Below are positions 21,249-31,216 of a stretch of DNA of 64,000 bases, in pieces. The stretch spans positions 164,620-228,619 of the forward strand of contig JAHXQP010000009.1 in the NCBI GenBank assembly GCA_019391515.1, written 5' to 3'. This stretch comes from Clostridiaceae bacterium (GTDB lineage: Bacteria; Bacillota; Clostridia; Tissierellales; Sporanaerobacteraceae). Both the position numbers and the translations under genes were made by a program. Position 1 is the first letter of the stretch. The number at the start of each line of letters is the position of its first letter. Below the pieces are notes generated by a model, which saw only the letters and a program-made list of their open reading frames with translations, searched no databases and was not told where the DNA came from.

Positions 21249-22514
21249 GTGAATATTATGAACTATGCACTAGAAGTTGAAAAATTAAGTTTTGCTTATA
21301 GAAAGCAATTAGTTTTAAAGGAGATATCTTTTTTTATAGAGAAGGGACAGTTTATAAGTATTATTGGACCAAATGGCTCAGGTAAATCTACATTATTGAA
21401 AAATTTAAGCAATGTATATAATCCAGAAAGTGGTTTTATAAAGATATACAGTAAGGATATAAAAAAGTATAGGACAAAGGAATTGGCAAAAAATATTTCT
21501 CTTGTTCCCCAGGATACAACCATATCTTATGATTTTACTGTATTTGATGTAGTATTGATGGGAAGGTTTCCCTATCTAGATAGATTCAAAAAAGAAAATG
21601 AAGAAGATTTTAAAATTGTAACTGAAGCTCTTAAAAAGACAAATACTTTTCATTTAAGGAATAGAAATATAAATGAAATAAGTGGAGGAGAAAGACAAAG
21701 AGTTATAATTGCTAGAGCTTTGGCTCAAGAGTCTGAAATAATTTTTTTAGATGAACCCACTAGCCATCTAGATATAAACCATCAAATTGATTTATTAAAT
21801 TTATTAAAACAATTAAATGAAGAAAAAGGTACTACCATTATACTAGTAATACACGATATTAATTTAGCTTGTAGATATAGCGATAAAATAATACTCATGG
21901 ACAAAGGAGAAATTGTGAGCAAAGGAACTCCAATAGAAGTTGTAACAAGAAAAAATATTGAGAAAGCTTATGGACTAAATGTTATAGTTGAACAAAATCC
22001 TTATACGGATAGTCTTTATATAGTGCCATTATCTTTAAATAGTGGTATAGATCAAAATAAAAAAAAGGATAAAAAAATTCATGTAATAGCAGGTGGGGGT
22101 ACATCAGGAGAAATATTAAGTAAGTTAGAAGAAAAGGGCTATGATATATCCGTAGGAGTAGTAAATGTGGGAGACAGTGATTGGCAATTAGCAAAAAAGT
22201 TATCTTTGGATATAGTTGATGAGAGGCCATTTTCAGCAATAAGTGAAGAATCTTTTAAAAAAAATATGGAATCAATAGAGAAATCAGATGTAGTAATACT
22301 AAGTAGTATACCTTATGGTGAGGGAAATTTAAAAAACTTAGAAGCAGCTTACAATGGATTGAAAATGGAGAAAAAAGTGTATTTAGTAAACAATTATACT
22401 AAATATGATAAGTTTGATTATACAGAAGGAGAAGGATTAAAAATATTGGAGTCAATGAAAAAAGATGGACTTATAATTATTAATTCTATAGACCAATTTA
22501 CAAAAGAAGGCTAG
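21249..22514 (+). CDS. BtuD/FecE-like ABC ATPase with about 150-aa C-terminal extension
   Basis: GPNGSGKSTLLK, ISGGERQRVIIARAL, IIFLDEPTSHLD; extra C-terminal domain KIHVIAGGGTSGEILSKLEEKGYDISVGVVNVGDSDW... Confidence 0.93.
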   Translation: MNIMNYALEVEKLSFAYRKQLVLKEISFFIEKGQFISIIGPNGSGKSTLLKNLSNVYNPESGFIKIYSKDIKKYRTKELAKNISLVPQDTTISYDFTVFDVVLMGRFPYLDRFKKENEEDFKIVTEALKKTNTFHLRNRNINEISGGERQRVIIARALAQESEIIFLDEPTSHLDINHQIDLLNLLKQLNEEKGTTIILVIHDINLACRYSDKIILMDKGEIVSKGTPIEVVTRKNIEKAYGLNVIVEQNPYTDSLYIVPLSLNSGIDQNKKKDKKIHVIAGGGTSGEILSKLEEKGYDISVGVVNVGDSDWQLAKKLSLDIVDERPFSAISEESFKKNMESIEKSDVVILSSIPYGEGNLKNLEAAYNGLKMEKKVYLVNNYTKYDKFDYTEGEGLKILESMKKDGLIIINSIDQFTKEG

Positions 22515-22536
22515 TACTAGCCTTCTTTTGTAAATT
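22495..22536. terminator. Perfect loop-less 42-bp palindrome spanning the stop codon
   Basis: AATTTACAAAAGAAGGCTAGT|ACTAGCCTTCTTTTGTAAATT; stop TAG at 22512-22514 lies within it. Confidence 0.9.
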
Positions 22537-22615
22537 ACTTTTTATTTATATTAATATTTTTATATATTTATGGTATACTTTTATGTGGCTTATAAAAAAG
22601 ATAGGAGGATAGGAA

Positions 22616-23437
22616 ATGAAGTATAAGTTAATTGCAATAGATATGGATGGGACCCTATTAAATAGTAAAAATGAAATAAGTAAAAAAAACAAAGATGTTA
22701 TAAAAAAAGTTACAGATAAAGGGGTTAAAGTAGTACTTTCTACTGGCAGAATCTTTCCTTCTGCATTACATTATGCTAAATCTTTGGAAATAGAAACACC
22801 TATAATAAGTTGCAATGGAGCTTATGTAGTGGAACATGATAAATTGAATATAATATATGAAAAACCCATTTCAGTTGAAGTTTCTAAAGAAGTTATAAAT
22901 TTAGCTGAAAAAAAGGGAATTTATTATCACTTTTATGATGATACTACCTTTTTTGCAAGAAGATTCTCAGAAACAGTTAATAATTATTATAAATTAAATG
23001 AAAAAATAGATAAAAAGGAAAGAATAGATATTAGAATAATAGACAATCCTATTGAAATAATAGATAGTGAGAGACCTTTAGTTTATAAATTCGTATTTGT
23101 AGAAGACGATAGAGAAAAACTTTTAGAGTTTAGGAAAGAAGCCATTAAAATAGATGGAATTGAAGTAGCCAGTTCTTGGTGGAATAATGTAGAAATTATG
23201 AATAAGGGTGTATCTAAAGGAAGAGCATTAATAGAGTTATGTAATGTATTAAATATAGATAAAAGTGAAGTAGTAGCCATTGGGGATAATGAAAATGATA
23301 TACCTATGCTTAAAATAGCCGGTCTTTCTGTAGCTATGGGAAATGGAGAAGAAGAAGTGAAAAAAATTGCCGATGTAGTTACAAAGACAAATGATGAAAG
23401 TGGAGTTGGAGAAGCAATAGAAAAATTTGTATTATAA
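22616..23437 (+). CDS. Cof-type HAD hydrolase
   Basis: IAIDMDGTLLNSKNEIS; STGRIFPSAL; VAIGDNENDIPML. Confidence 0.93.
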   Translation: MKYKLIAIDMDGTLLNSKNEISKKNKDVIKKVTDKGVKVVLSTGRIFPSALHYAKSLEIETPIISCNGAYVVEHDKLNIIYEKPISVEVSKEVINLAEKKGIYYHFYDDTTFFARRFSETVNNYYKLNEKIDKKERIDIRIIDNPIEIIDSERPLVYKFVFVEDDREKLLEFRKEAIKIDGIEVASSWWNNVEIMNKGVSKGRALIELCNVLNIDKSEVVAIGDNENDIPMLKIAGLSVAMGNGEEEVKKIADVVTKTNDESGVGEAIEKFVL

Positions 23438-23527
23438 ACAATATTGCAATAAAGAATATTACATTACTATAGTAATTATGGTATACTTTTTTTAGATAAG
23501 CAAAAACTAAGAAAAGAGGAGATTTAA

Positions 23528-23995
23528 ATGTCGCTAAATATTGTATTAGTAGAACCAGAAATACCTCAAAATACGGGAAATATAGCTAGAACTTGTGCCC
23601 TTACAGAAACTAAATTACATTTAGTAAAGCCTTTAGGTTTTTCTGTAGAAGACAAATATTTAAAAAGAGCAGGACTTGATTATTGGAACTTAGTAGATAT
23701 ATTTTATTATGATAGTCTTGAAGAGTTAATAGATAAGTATGGAAAAGATAATTTTTTTTATGCAACAACAAAAGGAAAGAAAAGGCATATTGAAATGGAG
23801 TATTTTGATGAATGCTTTTTGGTTTTTGGTAAAGAAACAAAAGGTTTACCAATGGATTTAATTTCTGAAAATTGGGATAGAACTATTAGAATCCCCATGA
23901 AAAAAGATATTCCAAGGTCATTAAATCTTGCTAATTCTGTAAATATAATTTTATTTGAATGTTTAAGGCAACTTGATTTTCCGAACTTAGAGTAA
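23528..23995 (+). CDS. trmL: tRNA (cytidine(34)-2'-O)-methyltransferase, SpoU family
   Basis: LNIVLVEPEIPQNTGNIARTCALTETKLHLVKPLGF; FGKETKGLP; RSLNLANSVNIILFE. Confidence 0.94.
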   Translation: MSLNIVLVEPEIPQNTGNIARTCALTETKLHLVKPLGFSVEDKYLKRAGLDYWNLVDIFYYDSLEELIDKYGKDNFFYATTKGKKRHIEMEYFDECFLVFGKETKGLPMDLISENWDRTIRIPMKKDIPRSLNLANSVNIILFECLRQLDFPNLE

Positions 23996-24104
23996 ATAAA
24001 TTAATAAAATTAACATAGATTTAACAAATCTTTTAAAAAATTAATGTACTATATATAAGGCTTATTAAAATACTTTATATGAAAAAAGTTAGGGGGATTA
24101 TTAA

Positions 24105-25712
24105 ATGGAAATTGCTTTTGGTGTCTTTGGTGGATTAGGCCTTTTTTTATATGGCATGAACCTAATGGGCATGGGACTTCAAAAAGCTGCTGGTGAAAGA
24201 TTAAAAAAACTTATTGAAGTTTTAACTAATAATAGGCTTATGGGAGTTTTAGTAGGTGCACTTGTTACAATGATTATTCAAAGTAGTAGTGCAACTACTG
24301 TAATGGTAATTGGATTTGTAAATGCTGGACTTATGACTCTTAATCAAGCTGTTGGTGTAATAATGGGAGCAAACGTAGGTACAACCATAACAGCTCAGCT
24401 TATAGCTTTTAATTTGACAGATTTTGCTCCAATAGCACTGGGCATAGGTGTAGGAATATGGTTGTTTACTTCAAGAAAAAGTGCCAAAGATTTTTCTGAA
24501 ATATTGATAGGATTTGGTCTTCTTTTTATGGGAATGGATTTAATGGGCAATAGCTTAGCACCATTAAGTGAAAGCCCTGTTTTTAAAAATGTAATGATAA
24601 GCTTAAATGATCCATTTCTAGGGGTTTTAGTAGGGCTAGGGCTTACAACTATTATTCAAAGTAGTAGTGCCTCTATTGGACTTTTGCAAGCCTTAGCAAG
24701 GGAAGGATTAATAAGTCTTAATATTGCATTTCCTATATTATTTGGTGACAATATAGGGACAACTACTACAGCACTTTTATCAAGTATAGGAACTAATAAA
24801 ACTGCAAAAAGGGCTGCAATAATTCACTTTTTATTCAATCTTATAGGAACAGTTATTTTTATGACCCTTTTAAGAGCACCAATACAAAAAGTAGTTGTAG
24901 CATTAACACCAGGTAATATACAAAAACAAATTGCAAATGCTCATACTATTTTTAATCTTTTAAATGTAATTATTCAATTTCCTTTTGCAGGGCTGTTAGT
25001 TAAAGCAGCTAATAAATTGGTACCTGGTGATATAGAAGAAGAAGGAGCAGGACTTAAATTTTTAGATTCAAGAATAATTGAAACACCTTCCATTGCTGTA
25101 GCACAAGTTTCAAAAGAAGTAAGCAGAATGGGAAAAGTTGTAGAAAAAAATTTAGAAACTGCAGCAAAAGCATTTTTTAGCAAAGATCCAAAACTGATTC
25201 AAGAAGTTTTTCAACAAGAAAAGGTAATTAATAGACTTGAAACAGATATAACTGAATATTTAGTGGAGCTTTCAAATGCACCTCTAACTAAGGAACAGCA
25301 TAATGCAGTGAATATTCTTTTCAATGCAATAAATGATATTGAAAGAGTAGGAGACCATGCGGATAACTTAGCAGAATTAGCTCAATATAGAATGGATCAT
25401 AGACTATGGTTTACAGATGAAGCAATAGATGAGTTAAAGATAATGTTTGATAAAGCAGAAAATGTATATGTATCAGCAGTAGAAGCATTTAAAGATACTG
25501 ATTTTAAAAAAGCAAAAGAAGTTCTCAAGCTAGAAGAAGAAGTAGACTTTATGGAAAAACAATATAGGGCTAACCATATCGATAGATTAAACAATCTAGC
25601 TTGCCAACCAAGCGCAGGAGTAATATTTTTGGATTTAATAAGTAATTTAGAAAGAATTTCTGATCATTCATCAAATATTGCTCAATATGTATTAGATAAA
25701 CAAAATAACTAA
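24105..25712 (+). CDS. Na/Pi cotransporter family protein with PhoU-like C-terminus
   Basis: GLGLFLYGMNLMGMGLQKAAGERLK; repeated IIQSSSATTVMVIGF/IIQSSSASIGLLQAL. Confidence 0.94.
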   Translation: MEIAFGVFGGLGLFLYGMNLMGMGLQKAAGERLKKLIEVLTNNRLMGVLVGALVTMIIQSSSATTVMVIGFVNAGLMTLNQAVGVIMGANVGTTITAQLIAFNLTDFAPIALGIGVGIWLFTSRKSAKDFSEILIGFGLLFMGMDLMGNSLAPLSESPVFKNVMISLNDPFLGVLVGLGLTTIIQSSSASIGLLQALAREGLISLNIAFPILFGDNIGTTTTALLSSIGTNKTAKRAAIIHFLFNLIGTVIFMTLLRAPIQKVVVALTPGNIQKQIANAHTIFNLLNVIIQFPFAGLLVKAANKLVPGDIEEEGAGLKFLDSRIIETPSIAVAQVSKEVSRMGKVVEKNLETAAKAFFSKDPKLIQEVFQQEKVINRLETDITEYLVELSNAPLTKEQHNAVNILFNAINDIERVGDHADNLAELAQYRMDHRLWFTDEAIDELKIMFDKAENVYVSAVEAFKDTDFKKAKEVLKLEEEVDFMEKQYRANHIDRLNNLACQPSAGVIFLDLISNLERISDHSSNIAQYVLDKQNN

Positions 25713-25860
25713 TAATGTATACTAAATGTTAAATTTTTGTATTGATTGTTAATTATATTGTATTTTATGGAATTATATATTATAATAAAAGTGAAAATAA
25801 TAAACTTTAAGAATCCAGTACATATATATTAATAATATCTTTTCACCAACTGTATGAAAA

Positions 25861-26035
25861 ATGCGGGAGAGACCAAAATTGGCGCCGAAGGAGTAAGTTA
25901 TAGGTTTTGCCATTCTATAATGAAACTCTCAGGCAAAAGAATCGCATTTGGACAGTTCTCTGGAAAGCGAAAGCACACCGAAGGAGCAATCCTCTTCAGA
26001 TAGAGGAGGAGAAACTCTCAGGTTATAAAACAGAG
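25861..26035 (+). ncRNA. Tandem glycine riboswitch (gcvT type, two aptamers)
   Basis: Aptamer 1 GGGAGAGACC...GCGCCGAAGGAG...GAAACTCTCAGGCAAAAGAA; aptamer 2 GGACAGTTCTCTGG...ACCGAAGGAGCAA...GAGGAGAAACTCTCAGGTTATAAAACAGAG. Directly upstream of the glycine reductase genes. Confidence 0.96.
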
Positions 26036-26071
26036 TAGATAGGCATAATGTGTCTTTTCTATTCTTTTTTT
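26033..26071 (+). terminator. Candidate riboswitch expression-platform terminator
   Basis: GAGTAGA...TCTATTC followed by TTTTTTT (26065-26071); 5' arm overlaps the aptamer 2 P1 3' strand. Confidence 0.6.
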
Positions 26072-26178
26072 ATATCTACATTAGATAGAGATAAAATTAA
26101 CAATCTTTATTAAAATTGTTAATAGACATATTAATTAAAAAAACTATAAGTCTCTATAAAAATTAAGGAGAGAAGCTT

Positions 26179-26553
26179 ATGACTAAGTCTATTATAATAA
26201 CAAATAATCCTTTAGTTGAGAACAGATTGAAAGAAAAGGTTTTCTTAGAATATTATGATGTTGGTTATTTAAAATTGCTAGAGATAGTAAGAGATAAAGT
26301 TCATTTAGGATATAAAATATTGACTCATCCATTATCAGGCAGTGTTAAGCCTAATGAAACCCCCTATAAAACAGTTATTGTATCAAAAGATAATAATCTT
26401 GATACAGAATCCCTTATGATTATTGAAAACAGTATAGTGACTACAAAAAAATTATTAGATATTAATAATACACCTCCTTGGAATGAAGAAATACTAAAGG
26501 ATTTTCAGGTAATAGATTTATCTTTGATTGAAGGGGTATTATATAGACTATAG
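26179..26553 (+). CDS. grdX: GrdX family protein
   Basis: IIITNNPLVENRL...VRDKVHLGYKILTHPLSGSVKPNETPYKTVIVS; position before grd genes. Confidence 0.9.
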   Translation: MTKSIIITNNPLVENRLKEKVFLEYYDVGYLKLLEIVRDKVHLGYKILTHPLSGSVKPNETPYKTVIVSKDNNLDTESLMIIENSIVTTKKLLDINNTPPWNEEILKDFQVIDLSLIEGVLYRL

Positions 26554-26631
26554 TATAAATAAAAATATTTTCGGTAAGCTTAATACCGAGTAGTAAATTA
26601 TATCCATAATATAATTAAGGAGGAGATAAAT

Positions 26632-27576
26632 TTGACAGAAATTTATGACGTTATAATAATAGGAGCGGGTCCTGCAGGGCTTTCAGCAGGATTATATGCA
26701 TCAAGATCAAGACTTAAGACCCTAATAATTGAAAAAGAAAAATCTGGAGGACAAATAGTAACTACAAACGAAGTTGAAAACTATCCAGGTTCTATTGAGA
26801 ATTCTAGTGGACCATCTTTAACAGCAAGAATGGTTCAACAGGCTGATGAATTCGGCGCTAAAAGAATCATTGATACTGTTCTAGAAGTTAATTTAGACGA
26901 TAAAATTAAAACAATAAAAGGCGAAAAAAACGAATATAAGGCAAAAACGGTTATAATAGCTACAGGAGCAGTACCTAGACCAATAGGTATTCCAGGAGAA
27001 AAAGAATTAACTGGCAAAGGAGTTTCTTATTGTGCTACTTGCGATGGAGCATTTTTTACCGATTTAGAAGTTTATGTAGTTGGTGGAGGAGATGCAGCTG
27101 TAGAAGAAGCTATATTCTTAACTAAATTTGCAAGGAAAGTAACTATAATTCATAGAAGAGATGAACTGAGAGCAGTTAAATCTATTCAAGAGAAAGCTTT
27201 TAAAAATGAAAAAATAGATTTTATGTGGGATTCAGTTGTTAAAGAAATAAAAGGTGATGGCTTAGTAAATTCAATGGTAGTAGAAAATACAAAATCTGGG
27301 GAACAAACGGAAGTAGTAGCTGATGAAGATGATGGTATGTTTGGCATATTTGTGTTCATAGGATACTTACCTGCAACCGATATATTCGAAGGTAAAGTTG
27401 AGATGGAAAATGGTTATATTCCAACCGATGCTGATATGAGAACAAATATTGATGGTGTATTTGCTGCTGGCGATTGTAGAGTTAAAACAGTAAGGCAGGT
27501 AGTTACAGCTACTGGTGATGGGGCTATTGCTGCTATTCAAGCAGAAAAATATATTAGTGAAGTTTTTGATGATTAA
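26632..27576 (+). CDS. trxB: Thioredoxin reductase
   Basis: VIIIGAGPAGLSAGLYASRS; redox motif CATCDGAFF; VFAAGDCR. Confidence 0.95.
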   Translation: MTEIYDVIIIGAGPAGLSAGLYASRSRLKTLIIEKEKSGGQIVTTNEVENYPGSIENSSGPSLTARMVQQADEFGAKRIIDTVLEVNLDDKIKTIKGEKNEYKAKTVIIATGAVPRPIGIPGEKELTGKGVSYCATCDGAFFTDLEVYVVGGGDAAVEEAIFLTKFARKVTIIHRRDELRAVKSIQEKAFKNEKIDFMWDSVVKEIKGDGLVNSMVVENTKSGEQTEVVADEDDGMFGIFVFIGYLPATDIFEGKVEMENGYIPTDADMRTNIDGVFAAGDCRVKTVRQVVTATGDGAIAAIQAEKYISEVFDD

Positions 27577-27599
27577 AAATATAATTAGGAGGGATAATT

Positions 27600-27917
27600 A
27601 TGTTAGAGGTTGACAAAAAAACTTTTGAAGAAGAAGTATTAAAAGCTGATGGCTATGTATTGGTGGATTTTTGGAGTCAAGGTTGCGAGCCATGTAAAGC
27701 GCTTATGCCACATATTGAAGAATTAGAAAAACAGTATGGAGATAAAATGAAATTTTGCAAACTTGATACAATGAAAGCAAGAAGACTTGCTATTTCACAA
27801 AAAGTATTGGGCTTACCTGTTATTGCTATATATAAAGATGGGGAAAAAATTGATGAGAGGGTTAAAGAAGAAGCAACAGAAAAAAGTGTAGAAGAAATGA
27901 TTAAAAAGTATGCTTAG
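27600..27917 (+). CDS. trxA: Thioredoxin (glycine reductase-associated type)
   Basis: VLVDFWSQGCEPCKALMPHIEELEKQYG; GCEPC active site. Confidence 0.93.
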   Translation: MLEVDKKTFEEEVLKADGYVLVDFWSQGCEPCKALMPHIEELEKQYGDKMKFCKLDTMKARRLAISQKVLGLPVIAIYKDGEKIDERVKEEATEKSVEEMIKKYA

Positions 27918-27918
27918 G

Positions 27919-27950
27919 TTTTAATTCTAGGATTAATCCTAGAATTAAAA
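27919..27950. repeat. Perfect loop-less 32-bp palindrome between trxA and grdE
   Basis: TTTTAATTCTAGGATT|AATCCTAGAATTAAAA. Confidence 0.95.
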
Positions 27951-27983
27951 TAGATATTTTTGAAAACAAGAGGAGGTGACTAC

Positions 27984-29270
27984 ATGCGTCTGGAATTAGG
28001 TTATCTATTTATTGAAGATGTTCAATTTGGTGAAGAGACAAAGCTAGAAAATAAGACATTATATGTAAACAAAGATGAACTAGTAAATCTTATTAAAGAG
28101 GATGAGCATTTTGAAAAAGTAGATTTAGAATTGGCAAGGCCAGGTGAAAGCATTAGAATAACACCTGTAAAAGACGTTGTTGAACCAAGGGTTAAAGTGG
28201 AGGGGCCAGGAGGAGTATTCCCAGGAATGATTTCCAAGGTAGATACTGTTGGAAGTGGTAAAACCAATGTGTTAAAAGGTTGTGCAGTAGTAACTGCAGG
28301 AAAGATAGTAGGATTTCAAGAGGGAATTATTGATATGACTGGTCCAGGAGCTGATTATACTCCATTTTCTAAACTAAACAATGTAGTTTTAGTTTGTGAA
28401 CCTAAAGAAGGACTTAAGCAACATGAACATGAAAGAGCTTTAAGAATGGCTGGATTTAAGGCTGCTACTTATTTAGGAGAAGTAGCAAAGAATTTAACTC
28501 CTGATGAAGTAGAAATCTTTGAAACAGAGCCTATGCTTGAAAGTATAAATAAGTATCCAGAACTTCCAAAGGTAGCTTATGTTCAAATGCTTCAAAGCCA
28601 AGGTCTGCTTCATGATACCTATGTTTATGGCGTAGATGCAAAAGAATCTTTACCAACTATTATTTATCCAACAGAAATAATGGATGGTGCAATTGTTAGT
28701 GGAAATTGTGTTTCAGCATGTGATAAGAATACAACTTATCATCATTTAAACAATCCAGTAGTAAAAGATTTGTTTGCAAAACATGGAAAAGAATTGAATT
28801 TTATTGGTGTAATAATCACTAATGAAAATGTTTATTTAGCAGACAAGGAAAGATCATCAAATTGGACAGCAAAATTAGCTGAGTTCTTAGGATTAGATGG
28901 AGTATTAGTTTCCCAAGAAGGTTTTGGTAATCCAGATACAGATCTTATTATGAATTGTAAGAAAATAGAGCAAAAAGGTATAAAAACAGTAATAATTACA
29001 GATGAATATGCAGGAAGGGATGGAGCAAGTCAATCTCTTGCAGATGCTGATCCACTAGCTAATGCTGTAGTAACAGGTGGAAATGCAAACGAAGTAATAA
29101 CTCTTCCTCCAATGGATAAAATCATTGGGGATACAAGTTATGTAGATACAATTGCAGGAGGATTTGATGGAAGCTTGAAAGAAGATGGTAGTATAGTTGT
29201 GGAATTGCAAGCTATAACTGGAGCAACTAATGAGCTTGGTTTTAATAAGTTAACCGCTAAAGGTTATTAA
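27984..29270 (+). CDS. grdE: Glycine reductase complex component B, alpha/beta precursor (GrdE)
   Basis: [21 protein letters not shown]...; [22 protein letters not shown] (region of pyruvoyl-forming Cys). ATG 27984 after aggaggtgac. Confidence 0.95.
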   Translation: MRLELGYLFIEDVQFGEETKLENKTLYVNKDELVNLIKEDEHFEKVDLELARPGESIRITPVKDVVEPRVKVEGPGGVFPGMISKVDTVGSGKTNVLKGCAVVTAGKIVGFQEGIIDMTGPGADYTPFSKLNNVVLVCEPKEGLKQHEHERALRMAGFKAATYLGEVAKNLTPDEVEIFETEPMLESINKYPELPKVAYVQMLQSQGLLHDTYVYGVDAKESLPTIIYPTEIMDGAIVSGNCVSACDKNTTYHHLNNPVVKDLFAKHGKELNFIGVIITNENVYLADKERSSNWTAKLAEFLGLDGVLVSQEGFGNPDTDLIMNCKKIEQKGIKTVIITDEYAGRDGASQSLADADPLANAVVTGGNANEVITLPPMDKIIGDTSYVDTIAGGFDGSLKEDGSIVVELQAITGATNELGFNKLTAKGY

Positions 29271-29302
29271 AAGATATTAAAATTAAGGAAGGATGTGAGA
29301 AT

Positions 29303-29779
29303 ATGTCACTATTTGATGGTAAGAAGATAATAATTATAGGTGACAGAGATGGTATACCAGGACCAGCTATTGAAGAGTGTATAAAGACAACTGGTGGCGA
29401 AGTAGTTTTCTCATCAACTGAATGTTTTGTCTGAACTGCTGCAGGAGCTATGGACTTAGAGAATCAAAAGAGGGTTAAAGAAGCTACTGAAAAATACGGC
29501 GAAGAAAATGTAATCGTATTAATAGGTGGAGCTGAAGCAGAAGCTGCAGGTTTAGCAGCTGAAACTGTAACAGCAGGAGACCCAACTTTTGCAGGTCCAT
29601 TAGCAGGAGTCCAGTTAGGACTTAGAGTATACCATGTTGTAGAGCCAGAATTTAAAGAAGCAGTAGATCCAGATGTTTATGATGAACAAATCGGTATGAT
29701 GGAAATGGTTCTAGATGTAGATGAAATAATCGAGGAAGTTAAAGGTATAAGGGATGAGTTTTGTAAATTTAATGACTAA
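29303..29779 (+). CDS. grdA: Glycine reductase selenoprotein A, Sec at UGA 29432-29434 (codon 44)
   Basis: [97 protein letters not shown] in frame with ATG 29303. The track ORF starts after the UGA. Confidence 0.97.
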
Positions 29780-29812
29780 TACCCACTTAAATATGAGAGA
29801 GGGGGGGAGTAA

Positions 29813-31123
29813 ATGGCAAAAATCAAAGCTGTTCACTATATAAATCAGTTTTTTGCAGGAATAGGCGGAGAAGAAAAAGCAGATTATAAACCAGAGGTTC
29901 GAGAAGGAATTGTTGGACCAGGAATGGCCATAAATGCAGGATTTAAAGGAGAAGCTGAAATAGTTGCAACAATTATATGTGGTGACAGTTATTTTAATGA
30001 AAATATTGAAGAAGCTAAAAGTGAAATAATTGAAATGGTAAAAAAATATGATCCAGATATTTTCATAGCAGGACCAGCTTTTAATGCAGGAAGATATGGT
30101 GTAGCTTGTGGAACTATAGCAGATGCAGTTCATAAAGAATTGGGCATACCTGTTTTAACAGGAATGTATGTGGAAAATCCTGGTGCAGATATGTTTAAGA
30201 AAAGTGTCTATATAGTTTCAACTAAGAATAGTGCAGCGGGTATGAGAAATGCAGTGAAACAAATGGTTCCATTAGCATTAAAACTTGCTAAGGGAGAAGA
30301 GATAGAATCTCCGGAAGAAGAGGGATATATTGCAAGAGGCGTAAGAAAGAATTATTTTGCAGAAAAGAGAGGTTCTGAAAGAGCAGTAGATATGCTTCTT
30401 AAGAAACTAAAAGGAGAAGAGTTTGTAACAGAGTTTCCAATGCCTGACTTTGACAGGGTAGAACCAGAAGCAGCTATTAAAGATATGTCAAAGGCAAAAA
30501 TTGCATTAGTTACATCTGGTGGAATTGTCCCTAAAGGAAATCCAGACCATATAGAATCTTCTAGTGCTTCTAAATATGGAAAGTATGATATTGAAGGCAT
30601 CAAAGATCTAACTAAGGAGACACATGAAACAGCTCATGGGGGATATGATCCGGTATATGCAAATGAAGACCCAGATAGAGTTTTGCCAGTAGATGTTTTA
30701 AGGGATTTAGAGAAGGAAGGCAAAATAGGAAGTCTTCATAGATATTTTTATACAACAGTAGGGAATGGAACAGCTGTTGCTAGTGCAAAAGCTTTTGCAG
30801 AAAAAATTGCAAAAGAGTTATTATCTGATGGAGTTAATGCAGTTATATTGACTTCCACTTGAGGTACCTGTACACGTTGCGGAGCAACGATGGTTAAAGA
30901 AATTGAAAGGGCAGGAATTCCTGTAGTTCATATGTGTACTGTGACTCCTATTTCTATGACTGTAGGAGCTAATAGAATAGTGCCAACAATAGCAATTCCT
31001 CACCCATTAGGTAACCCTAATTTAGACTTTGAAGAAGAAAAGAGTCTTAGAAGAAAATTAGTAGAAAGAGCTTTAAAAGCTTTAACTACTGAAGTAGAAG
31101 AGCAAACAATATTTGAAGAGTAG
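29813..31123 (+). CDS. grdB: Glycine reductase complex component B gamma subunit, selenoprotein, Sec at UGA 30860-30862 (codon 350)
   Basis: ORFs 29813-30862 and 30890-31123 are in the same frame; readthrough gives NAVILTST-U-GTCTRCGATMVKEIERAGIPVVHMCTVTPIS. Confidence 0.97.
30875..30889 (+). promoter_or_regulatory. Candidate bacterial SECIS apical hairpin of grdB
   Basis: CGTTGC-GGA-GCAACG perfect hairpin starting 12 nt after the UGA codon. Confidence 0.6.
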
Positions 31124-31136
31124 CAACAAAATCATA

Positions 31137-31176
31137 ATATCTTTTAGATAAGGGTTAACCCTTATCTAAAAGATAT
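31137..31176. repeat. Perfect loop-less 40-bp palindrome between grdB and grdC
   Basis: ATATCTTTTAGATAAGGGTT|AACCCTTATCTAAAAGATAT. Confidence 0.95.
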
Positions 31177-31216
31177 AAGAATCATTTATAAGCTTATATT
31201 ATTGGAGGTGTAATTT

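Noticed and set aside
29450-29779. 109-aa ORF as an independent gene starting MDLENQ
   Set aside because: It is the portion of grdA after the UGA Sec codon; upstream frame from ATG 29303 is homologous and in frame.
29711-30133. Antisense ORF over grdA/grdB (140 aa) and similar antisense ORFs (30821-31003, 34617-34940, 48259-48603)
   Set aside because: Low-complexity aromatic/Cys/Ser-rich translations opposite well-supported genes.
30890-31123. 77-aa ORF as an independent gene
   Set aside because: It is the C-terminal part of grdB after UGA 30860-30862, in the same frame.
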